From contig NZ_JANUYA010000005.1 in assembly GCF_024834065.1 (NCBI RefSeq), forward strand, positions 1 to 64,000: 64,000 bases of DNA, given 5' to 3'. How positions within the stretch are numbered: position 1 is the stretch's first letter; each line of letters starts with the position of its first letter. The stretch comes from Mycoplasma sp. CSL7475-4. GTDB taxonomy: Bacteria > Bacillota_I > Bacilli_A > Mycoplasmatales > Metamycoplasmataceae. The notes beneath the pieces are model-generated. The model worked only from the letters and a program-made list of their open reading frames with translations. It was not told the origin of the DNA and ran no database searches. The translations under genes and the position numbers were made by a program. Shown here piece by piece: positions 32,434-43,243 of the stretch.

Positions 32434-34915
32434 TGTTTAAATATGCTCACTTAAATGCGTGCTTATTCGCTTCCAATTTGTTGGCTTGAGAATTAGCATT
32501 AATTTTATTTGCTTTTAAGTTTAATGGTTTAGCTCATTGTGATGTTTGTTCGTATGTTCCATAAACAAAATGCTCGTCTTCAACTTGATATAGTTCAGGA
32601 ACATTTGGATATTCTTGTCCTTTGAAATAATCAAGTTCAAAACTAATATTTTCAAATTTCTCATTAGCGTTAGAAATTTTCGGAATTGCTTTAAATAGGT
32701 TAATTGTGTATGGATGCACTGGTTTTTCATACACTTTTTGTGTTGAACCAGATTCCACAATTTTTCCGTAGTGCATAATTTCAACACGATCGGCAATGTA
32801 TTCAATCATTGAAAGGTCGTGAGCAATAAAGATCATTCCGATATTCTTTTTCTCACATAAGTCTTTTAATAAGTTGACAACTTGTGCTTGAATTGAAATA
32901 TCCAGTGAAGCAATCGGTTCATCGGCAACGATAACTTTAGGTTGGGTAATTAAAGCACGAGCAATAACAATTCTTTGACGTTGTCCACCACTAAATTCGT
33001 GTGGATAACGATATGCAAATTGTTTCAATAAACCAACATCTTCTAGTGATTTGTAAATAGTTGTTTTTATCAATAAGTTTTTGATCAATATTTTAGCAAT
33101 TATATTACCCGAAATAAATTTGATGAATTTAACAGAATTGAAATCTACTGCCCGAGAATTGTTGATTCCTAATAGGATCTTAATTGCATTAACATCTTTA
33201 TTTAAGTATTTAGCTTCAATTTGGAACGATTTTAATGTTAAAAGTTTATTTTTTACTTTTGAAATGTATAAATTGATCATTTTGTTGTGTTCAAACAACT
33301 TCATTTTCAATGAATTTGTTTCTGGAGATTTGGCTTTTTTTGCTTCTTTATAAGCTTGCTTCATTTCTAAACCTTTTTGTTTTAGATATTGAATAAATTG
33401 TTTATGAGCATTATCAATACCAGTATTAGTTAAGTCTTGCAAACCTTTTAAGAATTTGTATTCTTCATTAGCTTGTTCGATTTTTAAGTCTAATTCAGCT
33501 ATACGTTCTTTGTGTTTGATTATATATTCATCAATCATCTCTTGATTGAATTTTTTTGCTTTTTCGTACGCTAATCTCGCTTGTTCAATATCTTCTTTAG
33601 AAGCATATTTTTTATTTGGCGAGCTAATTGTTGAGTTTTGTTTAATTTTTGTTTCTAATTCGTTGATTTTTGTGTGATAATCATTGATATTTTTTGCATT
33701 CAATGCAATAAAATCATCAAAATTAAAGTTGAACTTTTCTTCAATAACATTAGTAATTTCTTTTTTAATTTTAGGAGAATATTCAATATTTGAAAGATGG
33801 TCAGAGAAGAAATTTTTGGTATATTCTTGCAACTTAGCAATCGCTGCACGAGCTTGTGAATAATGAAGATATCTTAATTGATGCTTCATTGATTTTGTTA
33901 CTTTATTCATTTTTTTACTTAGAAGCTCGTTTTTAATATTATGAGTATATGTATTCAGTTTTGTTGAAATTATTTTTGAATTACGGTATATTTTTGCATC
34001 TTTTTTAAATTCAACAATAAAGTTATTGAATGTGTTAACATTTGTTGCTTTTTCATCTTTTTTATTTTTGATGATATCTTTAATTTCACGCTGTCAAACT
34101 TTGATTTTTTGTGCTGAATTATATTGTCTTAAAGTCATTTTTGACAGTTTAATTGTTTTAAAATAATGATCTCTAGCTGCTTTTAATTCGCTTTCATCAA
34201 TATCCAAATTCATATTTCTAAAATCACTTTGTTTTTCGAAATAAAAATTCATCAATTCATCAGTGTTTTGATACAAATTATTAACTATTAAACTTTCCAT
34301 ATTTTGTTTTTCTTCTAAATATGAAAAGTACGAGTTGAAGTTATCTTCAGCAGAAAGATTATCATCTATTTTTCATTCTTTAACTTTTTCTGCTCATGAG
34401 TGGAAAAAGTCATGGGCTAAGGTATTAATTGATAATAAATTTTGTAGTCGTAATTGTTTGTATTTTTCTTGGAACGAATAAAAGTAATTTTCTTTGATTT
34501 CAACTCAATCCTTAAAAATATCTTTAATTTGATTTTTAATAATTCCGTTAACAATTAAAGGTTCTTTTAAAGTTGAATAAATATTTTTTTGTCCATTTAA
34601 CGAAGCATGTGGGTCTTGAAAAATCATTTGAATGTTTTTACGTAAGAATTTAGTTTGCGCTCGTGAAATTCTTTTGCCACTGATAACTTTGCCATCCAAC
34701 ATGACAAAGCCATTAAAATCATCGTAAAGACGCAATAATGAACGCCCTACTGTCGTTTTACCTGAACCAGATTCACCAATTAAACCAACAATTTCACCTT
34801 CATGTAAATTAAAGCTGACATTATTTACCGCTTTATTGATTACATTACCGTTGGTAAAATATTTTTTTAAACCTTGTATTTCTAAAATTTGTTTAGAATT
34901 ACTTTTCTTCATCAT
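32426..34915 (-). CDS. oppF: oligopeptide ABC transporter ATP-binding protein OppF with large insertion
   Basis: 829 residues, against about 310 in most bacteria. Walker A GESGSGKTT near 47-55 and Q-loop IFQDPHAS near 98 are followed by a roughly 480-residue insertion rich in Lys, Asn, Glu and Tyr, probably helical. The cassette resumes with ABC signature EFSGGQRQRIVIARAL near 640, Walker B VIVADEPIASLD near 658, switch His in FIAHDLSMI near 690 and the Opp C-terminus KPVHPYTINLFKAIP. Long OppF proteins occur in other mycoplasmas, but this inserted domain has no known role. Start ATG 34915 chosen for its AAAGG site; a TTG at 34942 is less likely. Overlaps oppD and the following membrane protein. 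Confidence 0.93.
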
Positions 34916-36002
34916 TTTCAAATACCTTTCTAAAACTGTCAATTCTTAATTGTAAATCTTGAGGTAATTCAACCTTAGGCGCATCAGGGTGCAATAATCA
35001 TGTTGCTGCTGCGTGGCGTTTTGAAACAGGCAACATTGGTGGTTCTTTGTAAAAATCAATTTCAAGTGCATAATCATTACGAGGAGCAAACGGATCGCCT
35101 AACGGTAAATTCGCCATGTCTGGCGGAGTTCCTTTAATCGAATATAGGCGATGTTGTTTGTTTTCTGGAATCGCAGAAATCAGTGCTCACGTGTAAGGAT
35201 GGCGTGGATCAGTAAAAATATCTTTTCTACTGCCCCGCTCAACTATTCTTCCTGCATACATAACGTAAATGTAATCACAGAACTTGGCAACAACACTAAT
35301 GTTGTGGCTAATTAAAATAATTGAAATATTCATTGTTTGCCGTATTCTTTCAAATAATGCCAACACTGATGCTTGCACCGTTGGGTCTAGGGCAGTAGTT
35401 GGTTCATCGGCAATAATTAATTTTGGTTTTAGAGCAACAACCATTGTTATAACAACTCTTTGTTTCATACCACCCGACAATGTGTGAGGGTAAGAATCAA
35501 AAACTGCTTCGGCGTTTCTAATGCCAAATTCATCCAGCAAGGAAACTAAATAGTTTCTTTTTTGTAAGTATGTTTTTCCTTCTCATTCTTTGTTTAGATT
35601 TAAAGCATCTAACAGTTGTTTTCCAATTTTACGAGTAGGATTAAGCGAGGTCAGTGGATCTTGTGGAATATAGCCAATATATGAACCCCTGATTGCTTGT
35701 CATTGTGAATTTTTTTTGATTTTTGTTAAATCTAGGTCATCAATTTGCATTTTATCGGCTGCGAATTGAGCCCCTTCATTAACATTAATTAGAGATTTTG
35801 AAGTTACAGATTTACCTGACCCAGACTCGCCAACTAGTCCAATAATTTCACCACGTTTAATTTTAAGATCTAAGCCACGAACAATTCGAATAAAATTTTT
35901 GCGACCGTTTTTAAAATCAACTCTTAAATTTTCTACTTCCAATAGTGTATCGTCTGCTAAGGGAGTAGTTTTAATTGAGTTTAAAATATTTTCTTTGTTC
36001 AT
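34899..36002 (-). CDS. oppD: oligopeptide ABC transporter ATP-binding protein OppD
   Basis: 367-residue ATPase subunit of the peptide importer. Walker A GESGSGKSVTS near 59, Q-loop YIPQDPLTSLNP near 118, ABC signature LSGGMKQRVVI near 178, Walker B LIIADEPTTALD near 198, switch ISHNISVV near 228, and the Opp/Dpp-specific C-terminal segment DPRHPYTWALISAIP with cofactor-type region. Overlaps oppF by 17 bases; starts 7 bases after oppC. Confidence 0.96.
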
Positions 36003-36009
36003 GAATCTC

Positions 36010-37272
36010 CTATCTTTTGACTTTTATGACTTTAGGATCAAGGGCATCGTGTAACCCAATTGCGGTGAATTGTAAACTAATTGAAATTCCTAATAGAATT
36101 AAGGCAGGTAATATTAATAATCAAACATTTCCTTTTGAAGCTTCTAGGTTGTCAAGCATAAATTTACCTAAATTAGCTGAATCATTGTCTTTGAAAAATC
36201 CTAAGAATGCTAATGAAGCAATTGATAAAATTACCGAAGGAATTCTTCTTACATAACTCATTGCAATTTTTCCCAAAATTGCTGGTAAAGCATGTAAAAA
36301 TATTTGTCTTGTTTCACTAGCACCAATACTTTTGGCAGCCATGATATATTCTTCATCTTTAACAGTGATGATAAATAATCTAGTAACGCCGATTGGTCCA
36401 GTTCAACCAACGAATAATAAACCACCAATCAATACTCATGGGTTTGTTCCCCAAATTGTAACAAATAGTAATAATCAAATAATTGAAGGCGGCGATGTGA
36501 AAATCTCAATTAAACGCATCATAAATGTGTCTAGTCATTTACCGGCGTTGAAACCTAAATAAGCTCCAACAAAGACACCGATAATGATTTCGACAGTTGC
36601 CACAAAGAATGCGACTCAAAGTGATTCTAAAGTTCCTTTTCAAACACTGGTTCAAATATCAGCACCTAAAGCATTAGTTCCTAAAAATGTTTTTAATTTA
36701 GGAATTGAAGCAATAATGCCAGCAATATCTGCCGTTGCTAGCGAAGCACGACCATGTTCTTTGGTATATTCGATTAATTTTGCTTGTAACTGTGCTCCGT
36801 CAAAATATAAATAAGCATTATATTTAACAACTTTACCTGGGATTATAAAATGTGAATTAGCTGCATAAGGACTTAAATATTTATAGTATTCAAAATTAGG
36901 GTTTTGTCATTTTTGTAAGTTACGTATAACCCCAATATCAGTTGTTTCTTTAAACGGGTCAAATATTGGAGGCAATGACTGAAAGTTTGCAACTTTTTGG
37001 TCATTTGGTAAATTTGCGTCAATTGGTTTCACTGCTGGATATTGTGAAAATGTTGTAACAAATACTGAAGTAAGAATAATTGCAATAAAGACAATGAAAG
37101 CAATTACAACTACAGGATTGGTAAAAAATCTTTTAATTATTTCTAGCAATAATACCTTGGGTTTACCACCAATATTGTTGCTAATTTTTTCATCTTTAGA
37201 CAACTTTAATTTAGAGATTAAATCAGCACTAATTCTATATTTTTGATTGAATTCTGTTGAATTTTTACTCAT
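36010..37272 (-). CDS. oppC: oligopeptide ABC transporter permease OppC
   Basis: 420-residue permease with an N-terminal cytoplasmic stretch of about 50 residues, one helix, a large outer loop (about 80-200) and the permease core. FLGTNALGADIWTSVWKGT near 215 is the GTDxxGRDxxSR landmark of OppC in mycoplasma form; the EAA loop is EEYIMAAKSIGASETRQIFLH near 318. Trp codons are mostly TGA. Overlaps oppB by 8 bases. Confidence 0.95.
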
Positions 37273-38317
37273 TTTTCTCTCCTTTCAGTTGTGCTTGATA
37301 TTCTAATTTACGTAATTTGTAAGCTCGGAAAATCATTGATAAAGTAATTCCGCTACTTGCTTGGTATTTAATTCTTGGGTCGATTAACGGATAGGAAATA
37401 TCCACAATAATTTGAGTAAATAAACCTAGTGCTGTGAAGAAAAAGACGTTAAACATGACAACATTTATTTCTCCGGCAGGGAATGAGTTAGCAATAATAG
37501 TTGCCGATCCAGGGATAAATCAGAATTTTTCAACAATAATCGAACCTGATAAAAGAATTAAATAAGAAGGAATAATGATAGTTGCTAACGGAATTGAAAT
37601 ATTTCTGAAAACATATTTTCTAAATATTTCACCATCACCTAAACCTTTGGTTTTGGCGATTAAAACATAATTTGAAGTTAGCACAGTTACAACTTGATTA
37701 CGTGCGTATAATGTGTAACCTGCTAAAGAACCCAGACTAACTACAGTGATTGCTGGAATAATAGATTTAATAGTTGCTAGTCATCCTCCACCGATTTCGT
37801 TAGGAGAGATGAATCTAATATCAAAACCTGCTTTTTGGAATATATTTAGGGCAATAGGTGCAAGAATAAAACTTGGAACAGCAATAAAAACAAATACAAA
37901 ACCATTAATTACGTTGTCAACTCACGTTCCTCGTTTATATCCGCCAATAATGCCAATAATTACTCCCAATGAAGAAGAAATAATAAACGAAGGCAATGAA
38001 ACTAGCATACTTCAACCTAATGGTTCGAAGAATAATTGTGGAATGGTTTTGAAACCACCACTTTGAATATAAATTGGTCCAAAATTACCTTGGAAGAAAT
38101 TTTTAAAATATGTACCAATTTTTACAATAATCGGAATCGAATTATATTCTTCCGATTTTGCGAGTAGTATTTCTCTTTTGTGTTGATCGTTTTCGCTAAT
38201 TAAAGCTATTTCAAAAGGGTTTTTTATAAATAAAACGATTAAGGTATACGAAAATATTAGAACTATAAATAATGTAAGAATGGCCAGAGCCATTCTTTTT
38301 GATAGATATTTAAACAT
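37265..38317 (-). CDS. oppB: oligopeptide ABC transporter permease OppB
   Basis: 350-residue permease beginning FKYLSKRMALAILTLFIV, the usual OppB first helix, then an outer region and core helices. The EAA loop is NYVLIAKTKGLGDGEIFRKY near 220, and IVEKFWFIPGSATII near 260 is typical OppB. Its ATG shares a base with the oppA stop, and its end overlaps oppC. Encodes one of the two channel subunits with OppC. Confidence 0.95.
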
Positions 38318-41142
38318 TATTTATCAGTGTTTTGAAGTACTTTCGTATCACTATATCATTCTTCTTCTGCACCAACAAATGGAAATACATAGTTAGGGTT
38401 AATTAACACTGGACTAAAACCTTCTAATGAAATTAATTTTGATCTACCAACTGAATTTCCGATAAACAATACCAACTCTTTTGCTAGATCTATATTTTGT
38501 TGATTTGTCAATGTTTTTGTGTATGTTGTAAAGAATCTCGATGTCAATGTTGTAAGATCAACATCAGTGTCTTTGATATCTGTATTTTCAACTAATTTTT
38601 GAGTAGCTTCATCATATTTATAATGTGATAATGAGTTTGATATTTTATCTAATTCAGATAAAGTTAGATTTCTAAATTTGTCTAAGCCAATTGATAATGT
38701 AAAGACATTATTGTTTAGTTGTTCTTGGACTCATTTGTTAAATTCTTGACTTAATTTGAATATAGCAGGGAAAGCAGCTTTAAATTTATTTTGGTTATCT
38801 TTTGCGCTTTGGCTAGCGTCTTGCGGTAATTCTTGACCTAGCATTATTGATGGGATTGCAAAGTTGTATAAGTTCGCTAATCCATCAACACCTGAACCCA
38901 TTGAGTTAACATCATAACCTCAACCACCGATTTTATATGGCGATCTACCGTACACGTGTTGATTGTAGAATAGTGCGGCTTGTTCGGCAGTGTAAATTGT
39001 TGTAGTTAATTCTAAACGAGGGTCTAATTCTTTGAATAAATCAGGTAATTGATTGTAAATTAGTTGCATTTTTTGTGGGGATCAGTTAACGTATCTGAAT
39101 GTAAGTTGTCATTTAACTTTTTCGTCAGCACCTACATTGTTTGCGTCTAGGAATTTTTTCATTTCAGCTTTAATTTTTTCAAATTCTGGTGATTTTAGTT
39201 TATCTAAATCACTACCAGCTATCAATCAATTATCAGCAAATTCTTGTGGTGTTGTGTAATTAGCTTTAGTGTAGTTACTGTTTAAATATGATATAGAGTT
39301 AACATCTTGGTAAACATCACGTAATGTTTTAGTTTGTGAATTAATTTGGTCACTTCCACCAATGTTTGCATCGGGCGCAAGACCGGCAATATACATTTTT
39401 GATTTTCCGTCAGTAACAAATGATGCGACATGGTCATAGTTAACAGCGGCACTAATTAGAGATCTGAATATTACACCGTTACCTGAGAACAAGTTGTAAA
39501 TATCGTCACCTTTGAATTGTGATTTAACCATTTCTTCAACAGTTTTGCCATATACTAATCTCGAAAAAGTATCATTATATGAAATTGAATCGACAATTGC
39601 TTTTAGAGTTGCAGGGTTGTTCAAAGAATCACTTTCAATATCAGTTACTGCTGGAAGTAAATTTCATCCTTGAGTTGATAAAATTGATGATTTATTTAAA
39701 GATTGCGAATAATTAACACCAAAATTTTGTGGCGCTTTAATAACTTCTGTTTGTTGGGCTGTTGGAATGGTTGAGTATGATAATCTTGAAATTCTACCTC
39801 TTTTAAAGTCGTCTCAAAGAACAGCTGAGAATTGTTGATCATCACCTTGACCTTTGTATCTTAAAACAAATTGTTTTACGGCAGTTGGTGAATTAACTCA
39901 TTTTTGATCAACATAGTGTTTATTTTGTAGTCATTTTTCTTCTTGGGTCGATTTATCATATCCACCATAGTAGAATGCACCTGCGTATAGATTATATTTG
40001 TCATTTATACCGTATCAGTACACACCAGCTCTTGAAAGAATATTGTCACGTGGAATTGCACTAATTTTTTCCATTGAAAATGTTGCTGCATTTTCTGTTG
40101 AAAATGGTTCTAGAGTAGGCAAACCATCTTTGGCTTTATCGGCAATATATTGACTTGGAGCAGCAGCAAAATCTTGGCTAGTAGCAAGGTTTTCAATTAA
40201 AGCGCTAAAATCGGCTGAATCTTTCCCCGATAGTTTGTGGAAAGTAAGTTTTCCATCTTGAACAGTTTCATTTTCATCATCTAATTTATTGGCGTCAACT
40301 TCGAATAGTCCGTATAGATACAAGTTAGGATATCTCATTTGCTCGCTGAAATAATTAGAACCAGAACTTAAAATTCCAGTTATTAATTGGTCCAATTCTG
40401 TAACATTTACATCAGTTCCATTAGCAACTTTTTTACGTTCGGCAACTCCTAAAAGTCTAGTTCTCATTCATGAGATGTAGAAGTCACTTGCCACAACATT
40501 ATATTTGGTTTCATTACCGTTATTGTCAACTCATTTAACATTATCTTTGATTTCAAATTGTAATTTTGTTGATTTAGCTAAAGTATCAAAGAATTTTTTA
40601 GAGTTAATACTACGGTCATCATTTGAAAAACCTTGATATACAGCAAAACTATAATTACCATTTGTTGGTTGTTCAGTCAATACCGCATCATCTTTGTCAA
40701 ATTCAACTACTTCTCCGTCAACAGTTGTAACAATAATTTTTGAAGCTAATTCAAGTTTATATCTTCAAACTGATGGTTTTTTAATTTGATAAGATACCGC
40801 ACCGGTGTTAGGGTCAGCTGTCTCTAAAATTTCTGCTTTATCAGTTGTAGATTTTCTAATTAATAAGGCTGCATTTTGGTCTTCCGGTTGTTGTTGTCAT
40901 GAACCATATGCATTAGATGAATCTTGAGAAAATTCTCTTGGGATATATGTCGAGTTCACTCCGCTACGAATTACACCTTGTTTTACATATTCGCTATCTG
41001 TGGCTACACCTTGAGTGTTTTGAACTCCATTTGTACCATTATTTTGGTTACCAGTATTACCACAAGCAACAACTGCTAACGGCGTCGCAAGAGTCGTAGT
41101 TAATGGTAATAATCATAATTTTGATTTTAATTTAAATTTCAC
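38317..41142 (-). CDS. oppA: oligopeptide-binding lipoprotein OppA
   Basis: 941-residue extracytoplasmic lipoprotein with signal peptide TPLAVVAC (Cys 27). It starts with GTG at 41142 behind AGAGGAAAC; no ATG gives a signal peptide. Large OppA proteins of this size are usual in mycoplasmas and take up peptides; in M. hominis the OppA also has ecto-ATPase and adhesion roles, which I cannot judge here. The substrate-binding family 5 pattern is faint, but the first place in an intact oppABCDF operon makes the call firm. The operon is preceded by a lysine-riboswitch-like leader with an intrinsic terminator. Confidence 0.9.
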
Positions 41143-41209
41143 GTTTCCTCTCATTCTCAATAAGAATATTGAATTTATTATTATTTCATTGTACGTTATG
41201 TTTTATTGC

Positions 41210-41251
41210 TTTTTAAAAATAAAAATGTAAGACCTTAGCCCCAGTCTCACA
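41210..41251 (-). terminator. intrinsic terminator of the oppA leader (expression platform)
   Basis: On the minus strand TGTGAGAC (41251-41244) pairs with GTCTTACA (41233-41226), one G-U, 10-base loop, followed by TTTTTATTTTT. It lies between the aptamer and oppA. Its left arm can alternatively pair with AGTCTACA (41283-41276), the 3' end of the aptamer closing stem, giving a switch. Confidence 0.75.
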
Positions 41252-41280
41252 AAATAATAAAACTATTTATTACAATGTAG

Positions 41281-41440
41281 ACTATAGCGCCAATGGAAAA
41301 TTCCAAAGAACAACAAACTGTTATGAATTGTTGCCATCATAATATTGTGCCCAATATTACAATTCGGCCTTCTTATCCTTTCACCAGTTTCTTCGCATAC
41401 CTGCTCGACTAATTACTTTTATATAAGGCTCCTCTATAGT
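41281..41440 (-). ncRNA. lysine riboswitch (L box)-like aptamer upstream of oppA
   Basis: Minus-strand leader with a closing stem ACTATAG (41440-41434) / CTATAGT (41287-41281). Inside are blocks in the order of the lysine aptamer: GAGG.GCC directly after the stem, AAGTAATTAG, CTGGTGAAAGG, AAGGCCGAA, TGGGC, and TTGGCGCTATAG at the 3' end. The GGTGAAAGG and GGCCGAA blocks are the strongest match. I recalled the family consensus from memory and did not run a covariance search. A terminator follows, so lysine would be expected to shut off oppABCDF. Confidence 0.72.
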
Positions 41441-41448
41441 ATCTTATC

Positions 41449-41481
41449 TAAAAAAGCAGGTTTTTTCCTATATACCTGCTT
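41449..41481 (-). terminator. terminator just upstream of the riboswitch
   Basis: AAGCAGG / CCTGCTT stem, 14-base loop, then TTTTTTA on the minus strand. No gene ends here, so it stops either readthrough from hisS or a short leader transcript. Confidence 0.65.
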
Positions 41482-41502
41482 GGATTTAAATTTTTAAATT
41501 TC

Positions 41503-41577
41503 ACTCAGGTATTAACTAAAAAATAGAAATAGTTCAAATTGCTATTTCATTCATAAAGTAAATACGTTTTACTGAGT
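41503..41577 (-). other. three-hairpin structured element in the oppA upstream region
   Basis: Outer stem ACTCAG / CTGAGT, inner stems AGTAAA / TTTACT and GAAATAG / CTATTTC; the last is followed by TATTTTTT on the minus strand. Unassigned. Together with the neighbouring terminator and aptamer it fills most of the 600-base gap between hisS and oppA, which has no protein gene. Confidence 0.45.
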
Positions 41578-41599
41578 AATTTCTTAACATAACACGTTT

Positions 41600-41605
41600 A
41601 TTATA
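41600..41605 (-). promoter_or_regulatory. -10-like box upstream of the oppA leader
   Basis: TATAAT on the minus strand, in TTTATAATAAACG, downstream of the hisS terminator; possible start of the long oppA leader. No clear -35. Confidence 0.4.
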
Positions 41606-41701
41606 AACATATTTCCTTAAAAACAAAAACTTTTTAAACTTTTAGCTTTTTAATGTGAAAAAATATGAAAGTCATTGCAACGGCATTTAAAATAAATAAA
41701 A

Positions 41702-41724
41702 ACATCATAGTCAAACTACGATGT
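41702..41724 (-). terminator. terminator after hisS
   Basis: ACATCGTAG / CTATGATGT stem (one G-U), TTTGA loop, followed on the minus strand by TTTTTATTTATTT. Confidence 0.8.
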
Positions 41725-41746
41725 CAATATTAATAAAAGTAAATAA

Positions 41747-43057
41747 TTAATCAATCAAAAGTTCTAAATCTTCAATCGCTTTAAGACCGTTTTCGGCTAG
41801 AAAATCTAATAAATCAACAAAACCTTCTTCGCTTAAATTAAAGTAAATTTTATCTTCGTTTTGAATATTTTTAACTAAGATTAACTCATTATTATCAAAT
41901 TTATCATTGAAAATAACAAATTTGGAATTTAATCTTTTGGCTTTATCGAATATTTTTTTGCTCTTAGATATCTCTTTTAAAAATTCAATTTTCACACCGT
42001 AATTTCTCAATTCGTTCGCTAGTGTGAATAATTCTGTTTGCATTTTTTCATCAGTTGAAGCAACTACGATATCAACAACTTCAACATCATCTTGGGTAAT
42101 TTCTAATTCTTCATCCATAATGATTTGTGCCACACGATCAACTCCAAAACCTCAACCACTAGCTCCTAATTTTGGTCCGTCTAATTCTTTAATTAAATTA
42201 GAATATCTACCGCCACCAATTAGTGTTGATTGTGCTCCGGCACTTTGTGCAGTAGAAACAAACTCATAAACTGTCTCATCGTAGTAGTCTAAACCTCTAA
42301 CAAGTGAATAATCAACTTGGTAATTAACGCCACTTTGGTCTAAAATTTTCAATAATTGATTGAATTGTTGATTGCTTTTGTCAGAAAGGTAATTTTTGAT
42401 TTTTGGTGCTTTTTTAACGAAATCTTTTTGTGAGTCAACTTTATCATCTAGTATACGCAATACATTGTTTTCAATTCTTTCTTGTGAGTCAATACTCAAT
42501 TGATCTTTGTATTGTAAAAAATACTCTTTTAGATCTGCTTGATATTTTTGTCTCGATTCAAAGTCACCAATTGAATTAATTTTTAAAATAAAACTTAAAC
42601 CTAATGTTTGCAAAATTGAGTGGGCTAACACAATCAACTCTGCATCAACATACGGATTTGTCTCTCCTATTACTTCGACTCCGGCTTGGTAAAATTGTCT
42701 TTGGCGACCTTTTTGCGGTTGTTCATAGCGAAACATTTGGCCAAAATAACCAAATTTAGGAGTTTTTAAAGTTGCATATCATTTATTTTCAATTAGTGCT
42801 CTAACAAAACCAGCAGTCCCTTCGGGACGTAAAGCTATTTCACGATCACCTTTATCTTTAAACTCATACATTTCTTTTTTAACAATATCACTACCCGCAA
42901 CTGAACGTTTATATAGCTGCGAATATTCAATTATAGGTGTATCGATTAAGCTAAAATTAAAACTTCTAATCGTTTTGGTAAAAATATTACGAATAAATTC
43001 TTGTAAATTCATTTCGGCTGGCGATAGATCTCTGGTGCCTTTAATCTTATTTATCAT
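41747..43057 (-). CDS. hisS: histidyl-tRNA synthetase
   Basis: Class II synthetase charging tRNA-His, 436 residues. Motif 1 region near residue 45, motif 2 MFRYEQPQKGRQRQFYQAGVE near 110, histidine motif SLVRGLDYYDETVYEF near 260, IGGGRYSNLI, and motif 3 GFGVDRV near 313 are all present. The C-terminal anticodon-binding domain is about 90 residues and looks more divergent than usual. Trp residues at 42150 and 42779 use TGA. Own promoter region upstream and own terminator. Confidence 0.97.
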
Positions 43058-43216
43058 AATTACCTCATTTCATATGTAATAAATTCTATTATACTCTATA
43101 AATTTAGATTTTTTTGCGTATTTTACAACGTTCTTTTTGACATATTGCTTTAAAAAATAGTTGTATTAGTAAAATCTATGTAATTAATAAATACAATGTT
43201 GCTTAATTGAATGTGT

Positions 43217-43222
43217 TATAAT
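43217..43222 (+). promoter_or_regulatory. extended -10 promoter for the amino-acid permease
   Basis: TGTTATAAT, 22 bases before the ATG, with AGGAGG at 43234-43239. Confidence 0.6.
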
Positions 43223-43243
43223 TTCTTTTCATTAGGAGGATAC

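Noticed and set aside
41226-41440. oppA leader as RNase P RNA, SRP RNA or T-box
   Set aside because: It lacks the conserved cores of RNase P and SRP RNA and the T-box TGGNACCGCG block; the sequence blocks fit the lysine aptamer better.
42024-42269. Ser/Thr-rich plus-strand frame within hisS
   Set aside because: Antisense shadow of a conserved synthetase gene.
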